NCBI GenBank assembly: GCA_025642065.1
Contig: JAODUP010000571.1
Span: forward strand, 163,501 to 227,500
Reading direction: 5' to 3'
Source: Paralvinella palmiformis
Lineage: Eukaryota; Annelida; Polychaeta; Terebellida; Alvinellidae
Length of the DNA stretch: 64,000 nucleotides
The position numbers and the translations under genes are program-made. The notes under the pieces were generated by a model. That model saw only the letters and a list, made by a program, of their open reading frames with translations. It did no database searches and had not been told where the DNA came from. Position 1 is the stretch's first letter. Each line of letters starts with the position of its first letter. This document shows, one piece after another, positions 57,410 to 64,000 of this stretch.

Positions 57410-57600
57410 CTGTTTGGTACAGTGGTTATAGCGATGCGTTACAAACATAGAGGTTCCGGGTTCGAATCCAATTTATGCCTGTGTTTGTGGGCTGTTGCCA
57501 TATCACCCCGGTCTGATCATTGCCGAGCCGAGGGTAAACAGATCACGCACTCATTCCGTCCCTCTTTCTCTACGTCGTTAATCCCCACACACACACATAC
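57410..57600 (+). repeat. tRNA-derived SINE, family E
   Basis: TTGGTACAGTGGTTATAGCG is an A-box-type head and TCCGGGTTCGAATCCAA a good box B at 57455-57471, followed by a body unlike families A-D and a CA repeat near 57590. Confidence 0.5.
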
Positions 57601-57726
57601 ACCCTCTCTAGGATTATCTTGATGTCCCCGATGAATCACCTATGTGTTGTAATGTAATCGAATTAAAATTTATATCGCACGACCACTGGTATATAATTTA
57701 CCTGTAAATGTTCAGACGCTTTTCAT

Positions 57727-57755
57727 CACACACACACACACACACACACACACAG
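57727..57755. repeat. (CA)n microsatellite
   Basis: About 14 perfect units. Confidence 0.95.
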
Positions 57756-58001
57756 ATCGTGTCCTTTTCCTGATCTTATCCCTTATACCGAGGTACTCTT
57801 TATGCCGTGGGTTGGTCTTTGACCGCAGGACAATGGTTGACCTTATTAGCCAGTTATTCGTCCTTGAACCCTATCAGATGTCAACACGACCGCTGGTCGG
57901 CCATGTTGCCGACCAATGACCCGATAGTCAATATTGTCAGTGGAATGAAATAATTACCGACGAATACCATTACCAAGTGTCAACACACAAATTGTATTAA
58001 C

Positions 58002-58247
58002 ATGGCACGGCGGGTTCGGAGCCACCAACCTCCTTTTAGCCCGTCGTCGTCATATCAGTCGGGGCCACCCGACCCAATTCGGGATCGATCGCGCCGGAGC
58101 AGTTCTCGGATGTTCGACGATTCCACGTCACGATCTATCCCATCGATTCCATTACCGCCTGATCACGTGACCCACTCAGAGTCGTGGAGTGTGGAGAGCG
58201 AAACAGACACGCAGCGTGCTCGGAGAAAACATGGCCGCCGAACGTAA
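58002..58247 (+). CDS. Weak candidate coding exon, Ser/Arg-rich
   Basis: An 81-codon frame starts MARRVRSHQPPFSPSSSYQS and ends at TAA 58245-58247. The composition is Ser, Arg and Pro rich and disordered, with no repeat beneath it. Position +4 is G and -3 is A, which is favourable. It could be the N-terminus of a plus-strand protein or just a GC-richer open frame. No family is recognised. Confidence 0.25.
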   Translation: MARRVRSHQPPFSPSSSYQSGPPDPIRDRSRRSSSRMFDDSTSRSIPSIPLPPDHVTHSESWSVESETDTQRARRKHGRRT

Positions 58248-58249
58248 TC

Positions 58250-58715
58250 CCGCTCTAATCATACTATTTGCCGACGTAACTGGTCACCGGCGTAAACGAC
58301 CCAGAAACGGATCGTATCCTTGTTGACCGGGACGCGGATGAGCGATAATTGAGTTTTCCTTTGCCCTCGGCGTAGAATCGTGCCCGATGAAGTGCTGCTT
58401 AGGTTATAGAATAATCGCTTGGAGGGAGATTAATTGATAAAATCCCCTAGAGGCAATCTGGGCGGGCGGCTGATTGGGTTATGGCATAAAATCTACTGAT
58501 TTATTGCCATTTTTGTGGCGGCCATGACATAAACACATAAATTTTGACGATAAACACCCCATCCAAAAAAAAAATGGTACCAGAAAGCAGCACCATCAAC
58601 AAGTGTAAATCATCTGATAATTATTATAATATCGGCATTGTTTTGGTATCTGTTGGATTTTGATCAATTCTAATAACAAAGCTCCCCTTCTCTTTGTCAG
58701 TCACACACACACATG

Positions 58716-58747
<32 letters not shown>

Positions 58748-59058
58748 GTATGTGACTGGAAAGTCTGTCATATATGGTATGAATTATGCGTTATATCTAT
58801 GCGTGCGCGTGCGTGCGTGCGTGCGTGCGTTCGTGTTTTAAGGATGCCAAACGTTAAGCGTGTGCGTATTAAAGCTGCCATAAGGATGTCATAGAATACG
58901 TAATTGATTTCCCAGAAGGATAATAATTTTATTGATTCGTCATTGATTAACAGAAAAATATTTGGCCAGCAATGGATCTGATGTTGAAATAATTATAACT
59001 ATGTAAGAGACAACAGACAGGCAGCCATAGACAGACATACATATAACATATATAGACA

Positions 59059-59096
<38 letters not shown>

Positions 59097-59915
59097 CGTC
59101 TGTGTGGGTTCTTTCTCGCGCGCAAATATTGATAAAAACTCGTATTAATATAATAGATCATATTCTATATAGCCTTACAGTTGTTTGGTGATAAGGGAGT
59201 AATGGCGTGCAAAAAGTCCCAATAAGCATCTGAGATAAGAATATTAAGAAAAACGTGAACAAACGAATTCAATCAGAATGATTCTATATAGATAGAAATA
59301 TTCGTATTTCATTTTTCATTGTACTCAGAATTCATATAACTTCTATTCTTAGCCGTATGCAAAATGAAGACGTTTAATAATTGTATGTAATGTTTGCTTA
59401 GAAATGGTTGCTCCCTTTCTCCCAGTACGTGGCACCTTGGTCTAAAGACTGATGGAGACACCTGGCGGATACTGTCGTCCTGCGCGCGGGCGCGCATACA
59501 CACACACAGATATAGAGACACACAGACATAGAGAGAGAGAGAGAGAGAGAGAGAGGGAGTTAATTGCCAATGTTCATTCACACCTGGTTCCTGTTCAGTT
59601 CAGTCTATGGTGAGTGGAACCATTCGGCAGTTGAATGATGGGACATTCTAGATGCAACGAACCGGGAATCTTTATAGGAAATAGATTCCCCGCCAATGGC
59701 CACTCTGACCGTTTATAAATTCAAAATGGCGGCCTCGTCGCCTGTTAGCTCTGAGTTCTTATGTCCCACACTCAGTGGAGTGTGTCTGGTGATGGATGCG
59801 TGAAGATTATTGATGAAAACAATTTATTATTCGAGATACAAAAAATACCGGAAATGATGTCAGTATTGTTTGTCTATCTTTCTATCTTTTTTCATAGAGC
59901 CATCTCTCCGGAGCA
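58250..59915. other. Non-coding interval with microsatellites
   Basis: (CA)n 58700-58744, (GTGC)n 58800-58830, (AT)n 59067-59091, (GA)n 59531-59555. No gene was seen. Confidence 0.55.
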
Positions 59916-59924
59916 GATAAAACG

Positions 59925-60042
59925 CTTCCGTGGCCTAACTGGTAGCGCCACCTGAGTTCAAATCTCGGCGTGGGCATGTCTGAGAGGTGTTTCAACTTTC
60001 ACTTCCTCTCATTACCTTTGGAGATCCGTAAAACACCAAACA
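59925..60042 (+). repeat. SINE family A, internally deleted copy
   Basis: Head GCTTCCGTGGCCTAACTGGT and box B GAGTTCAAATCTCGG are closer together than usual (a deletion between the boxes), and the core jumps from CCTTTGGAGATC to GTAAAACACC. Confidence 0.75.
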
Positions 60043-60061
60043 TCCACCCACCTCTGCCCCA

Positions 60062-60079
60062 TTATATATATATATATAT

Positions 60080-60119
<40 letters not shown>

Positions 60120-60215
60120 CGCGCGCGCGTGTGTTGTAAACACAAAACCCGCGTTGTCTCTGTGAGAGAGAGCGAGATTGTGTGTGTGCTTTGTGTGTGT
60201 GTGTGTGTGTGTGTT
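60062..60215. repeat. Compound microsatellite (AT)n, (CT)n, (GT/GC)n, (GT)n
   Basis: Successive TA, CT, GT and GCGC runs with two short unique spacers. Confidence 0.92.
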
Positions 60216-60576
60216 TACATACATAAACACAGAATATGGTGTTCGTTATATTAGCGAAAATTAGAAAGGATGAAGGTGATTAAATCTCCACATATTCCCG
60301 CCATTTTGTCCGTTATTAAATTCCGGATTGGATTCGGCACCGTGACGTATACTCCACTGGGCGTTGAGGTAACTGTCGACGGTACAATAACAAGGGAGGG
60401 AGGGAGCGAGGCGATGTCTATTAAATATGCTATAATTAAACCTGGTCAGTACCGCTATATGATTGCAGCTGGTGGTGCCATGGCCCAGCTGTTTGTTATA
60501 ATATACAGCTGGTAACTTAGATGCTTGTGAGAGTTATCGCCTGTCAGTGTTGGGCTTGTGGTGAATCTAAAAAACT

Positions 60577-60577
60577 G

Positions 60578-60616
<39 letters not shown>
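60577..60616. repeat. (AT)n microsatellite
   Basis: About 19 TA units. Confidence 0.95.
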
Positions 60617-60619
<3 letters not shown>

Positions 60620-60620
<1 letters not shown>

Positions 60621-63010
60621 AAAAATTGTTATACATATACCAGCTTACCTTCACCTTAAACAAGGGCATGCTGGGCGATAATAGGGTATCACGTCAAACC
60701 AAGATGATTAGCCTTAAATAAACACACACACAGAGAGCGAGAGAGACACCGAGAGAGATTCACGTATTCTCGTCCACATTTGACATTAACAAGAGACCAC
60801 TTCCGGTTACACTTTTTCCGGTCGGTAACTGGAGGCCGCCATTTTGTACTCCACGTGTATATCGCGACCATTGCTGTGTTGTTTATAATATATCATTGAC
60901 TACTTTTTGTGTAAATGCATTGGTGGATATATATAATAATAATAATAATATTCTGTGTGTGTGTTATAAAGATAGTTAAGGCGCTGGCACAGGTGTTATA
61001 CTTTCATTCAAACAACAATTAACTCCAAACTGATTTAAAAAATATTTAATTGCAAGTATAATTAATTACCGGTAAAATTAGAGAAAAATGAAAGAAGAAA
61101 AAAAACTAATTTCTAAAATAATCCAGAAGAGGATAATCTAAATATAAACTAGAAACTATGATTTAAACAAAACCAGGCTTTGTGTCGAACACTACGGCCA
61201 AGAAAGATTAAGCCTAAAATGGAAAAATAAAATATTAATACACAGTATGAATAATGTGTGAATAATATAAGCATAAATCAGAATAAATTCAGATTAATAC
61301 TAATAGCAGCGATACAACACGACTCGACCCAATAACAACGACCGGTTTCGACCTATTCAAGTCTTCATCAGGTTGCATAGAATGTCTGTGTGTGTGTGTG
61401 TGTTTATAAATCTGAATTAATTGTGACTTAATGATTGCTATCTCAATAGAATATATATATGTGTGCGCGCGTGTGTGTGTTGGCGCTGATATATATAGTT
61501 CTTCGCGCAATCGGGATCCGCGATCCTTGTGTGTCCTTGATATTGTAGTGTTGTCGTCATGTTTACTAAATACGAATTATTTATCTTGTAATTTACGGGA
61601 TCGTCTGTCCGGATTGAAAGTGTTCGCCAAAACAATCCTTGTTTATCATTAAGCTAGTCATTACGGGGTGAAAGATCTCGTTCCGGATTCCGGGCGTATT
61701 ATATTTATTGTTCTCTGCCGTTCGTGTCCTGATGAATGGCAAGGTCAAGTGATTGTCTTCAGGAGTTTAATGTCCGAAATAAATAGCTGCCTGGAGATGT
61801 ATAGAAGACAGACGCGCGTTATGGGATTGTAACCTCTGACCTTGTATCCAGCCATTATAGATCAGCACCTGGAATTCCGGTTCCGTTTTTCCGATCCAGA
61901 TTCTTCATCGTCTTTCCAAAACGGATCACAATTGTCCTTATGAGCGATCCCTGCTTAAGTAAACACGAGGTCAATCCAGAACTAGCAGGACTTAGTACAC
62001 ACACGCACAGGACTTACTACCAATCAGATCCCGAATGCTAACATCTGTAATACGCGGTGAAAATGGACAAATATATACTTCCAGGATTACTGGTTGCCGT
62101 ATGTAGATCCATGTCTATCATCTAGCTTGGATCACTGTCAGCTCCAGTTCTGGATCACGCCGTGTCCTGAAGTCAGTTCGGGATATGGCGGAAGTGACGT
62201 ATTCCAGATGACTGACTAACAAACGTTCGGGATATGCGGATTGTGACTCTGCGGACACTTTGATCGGGAACTGTTGCTACGATAGGAAGATATCATCATG
62301 TGGTATCGCTGTCGGTAATGATATCGGGATCAATGGATGATATCCGGATTTAATTGATCCATATTATATCAGAGACTTATAATGATATGACGTAATGCTG
62401 TAAGTATATTATGTTTGTAGGATGACATTTCATTGGGTTACGGTGATGGGGTGTTAAAGTCCCCCCACTTCCCCCCCCCCCGGATTTTCCCTTCCGAGTA
62501 GGCGCCCTTGAGTCATAGATTCTAGTATCCGTAACACCTGGTAGAATATTCTGACACATACGTGTTCATGAACGTACAAGTATATAGATCTACACGTACA
62601 CATACACTCACACATCACCTGTTATAAACACTTACTATTACCTCCCTCGGTTTCCAGAGGTGTGTGTGTGTTTCGGGGGGGGGTGGGGTTCTCGGGGGGG
62701 GGGGAGGTCGATGTGGCTATTAGACAACAGATACCAACTTTGACGTTGTACACGTCTCAGCATGAAAACAGCGTCTCCCGATGAATCGTCCAGAAATTGG
62801 CTTCACCAATTGCTATTATCTGTTACCAGTGTCCTTTCACGTGACACACACGCGCGCGCGCACACACACACACACACACAATCAGCAACAACAACAACAG
62901 CTGGGGGTCGAGTTGGTGGATATAATATGCACCTAATGCTCAGCTGGTATTGTTATTATATAGTAGGTCTAATCACTTGTTTCCAGGTTCGAGTTTCACT
63001 TCTATGGTTA
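60620..63010. other. Non-coding interval, GATCC/CGGAT-word rich around 61600-62400
   Basis: It contains (ATA)n 60934-60951, (GT)n 61387-61402, homopolymer C and G runs at 62461-62480 and 62676-62704, and (CA)n 62846-62880. No gene is recognised. Confidence 0.5.
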
Positions 63011-63019
63011 GAATTTAGC

Positions 63020-63235
63020 CGATCTTCTCACTCTCTATATACCTCAGACCACTCAACTTCCACATACCTCAGACCACTCAACGTCCACATACCTCAGTCC
63101 ACTCAACCTCCACATACCTCAGTCCAGATAGTCTCAACATATCTCAGTCCAATCAGCCTCTATACATACTTCAGTCCAATCAACCTCCAGATACTTCAGT
63201 CTATTCAACCTACACACACCTCAGTCCAGTGTCTA
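63020..63235 (-). repeat. 25-bp minisatellite, about 8 diverged copies (locus 3, inverted)
   Basis: On the plus strand the unit reads CCACATACCTCAGTCCACTC plus AACCT. Its reverse complement is the unit of locus 2 at 56163-56397. Confidence 0.85.
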
Positions 63236-63780
63236 GACTTGTAGCGGAGTTGGTGGTGTGCTGCAACACCAAACTATAAGTTCTGAGATCTAATTTAATC
63301 ATTACTCGTGTCTGATGGGTGTAATTATCTAATTAAGATTATATAGGTAATAGGATACTAAGAAATAATTTTTTTTTCTCTTTTTTCTCACAGTGCTCAC
63401 TTTTTCATTTGTTTGGTGAGTAAGTGTCCAGTTGAGCAACTGTCCGGTAAGCAACTGTCCGTAGTGCGAAAATAAGACCCAACAGAATGGTGGCTATTCA
63501 GTCGGAGAGAGAGAGAGAGAGATTAGCAAACATCTACAACTGGCAACAACGATATCTTCTTTAGTTTTTCGCCGATAAACAGCCCTTTGACTCCGACAAA
63601 CATGACTGTTGTATAACTCCCCCAAAAAACATTTAACTTCTTGCGAAAGCCGCCATCTGCGAGATAACACGCCAGGAACCTTGACGCGCGCAGACATCGC
63701 TTTTAAAAACGGCTTACGCGTAACGAGATCCGAACACAATACCGCCACTGTTTCGATTCCCTTTCATGTATCCACGCCTA
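63236..63780. other. Upstream flank of the promoter at 63786
   Basis: A short (GA)n run lies at 63505-63522. A GC-richer stretch at 63580-63740 could hold a divergent transcript, but no convincing frame is assigned. Confidence 0.4.
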
Positions 63781-63785
63781 CCATA

Positions 63786-63840
63786 TGACGTCACACAACT
63801 TCCGGTCCCAGGAACTTCCGTTGGGCAGTGCGCATGCGCA
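63786..63840. promoter_or_regulatory. Compact housekeeping-type promoter: CRE, two ETS sites, NRF1 site
   Basis: TGACGTCA (perfect CRE) is at 63786-63793, ACTTCCGG (ETS/GABP type) at 63798-63805, AACTTCCG at 63813-63820 and the perfect NRF1 palindrome TGCGCATGCGCA at 63829-63840. The four sites are within 55 bases and 20 bases upstream of the ORF at 63860. This combination is typical of TATA-less metazoan promoters of housekeeping and mitochondrial genes. Confidence 0.65.
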
Positions 63841-63859
63841 AAGATTTACCTCTACACGA

Positions 63860-63970
63860 ATGGCAGGAGCGAAGCCATTATTAAAATTTGACGTACTGAC
63901 TATATTAATTGCTGGTATTATTTTAATGGTTATGATTGTTTTTAATTTTCCATTTCAGTCCTTAGAATAA
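63860..63970 (+). CDS. Small single-pass membrane peptide (36 aa), or the start of one
   Basis: The ATG at 63860 has A at -3 and G at +4, and it lies just after the NRF1 site. The frame gives a basic N-terminus (MAGAKPLLKFD), one hydrophobic segment of about 20 residues (residues 12-32, VLTILIAGIILMVMIVF) and ends FPFQSLE at a TAA. An in-frame ATG at 63785 upstream would overlap the promoter motifs, so the inner ATG is preferred. I do not recognise a family. A later splice is not excluded. Confidence 0.5.
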   Translation: MAGAKPLLKFDVLTILIAGIILMVMIVFNFPFQSLE

Positions 63971-64000
63971 TATCACTAATATTCGTAATTAGTATTGGAA

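Noticed and set aside
60270..60515. 81-codon plus-strand frame
   Set aside because: No recognisable domain, no splice sites, flanked by microsatellites; likely chance.
63494..63748. Minus-strand 84-codon frame, divergent from the 63.79-kb promoter
   Set aside because: Placement would suit a divergent gene, but the end runs into a (GA)n repeat and no domain or splice signal supports it.

Overview
This is an animal nuclear genome window: AT-rich, intron-containing, and dominated by decayed transposable elements and simple or tandem repeats. The mix of tRNA-derived SINEs, CR1/L2-like and RTE-like LINEs, a Penelope-like element, a Ty3-type LTR element and THAP/hAT DNA transposons, together with single-copy RNF139/TRC8-like and THEG-like genes, suggests an aquatic invertebrate. 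A lophotrochozoan, probably a mollusc, is my best guess, but the species is not proven by anything here. There is no operon structure, CRISPR array, rRNA or bona fide tRNA gene.

Layout. 1-1100: terminal exon, stop and poly(A) signal of an RNF139/TRC8-type membrane RING-H2 ubiquitin ligase. 1400-12000: mostly non-coding, with SINEs, a 311-bp MITE with perfect target duplications, two candidate exons of an unrecognised gene, a THAP/DDE transposon remnant and a hAT transposase tail. 12040-14330: a decayed LINE. 15086-23433: one LTR retrotransposon (5-bp target duplication AATAT) whose 5' LTR was hit by a SINE and by a 3.5-kb terminal-inverted-repeat element that itself holds an L2-like LINE. 24600-26512: an RTE-like LINE abutting a small inverted-repeat element. 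27340-32100: a Penelope-like element on the minus strand, split by two L2-like insertions.

32511-42327, minus strand: the best gene of the window, an eight-exon THEG/SPMAP2-like sperm microtubule-associated protein. The exon phases agree at every junction and give 321 residues. Four of its introns carry tandem repeats (GAT and TTA arrays, a 43-bp and a 25-bp minisatellite, a 1.4-kb pentamer-built satellite, an AT tract).

42400-63700: gene-poor, with minisatellites, many AT and GT microsatellites, SINE copies with target duplications, and a few weak candidate exons. 63786-63970: a compact CRE/ETS/NRF1-type promoter followed by a 36-codon membrane-peptide ORF.

The RNF139-like protein would act in the ER membrane and the THEG-like protein in sperm or axonemal structures. 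I see no functional link between them; the rest of the window is mainly a record of nested transposition and repeat expansion. Many retroelement frames are broken by single-base shifts, so some breaks could be assembly indels rather than biology.
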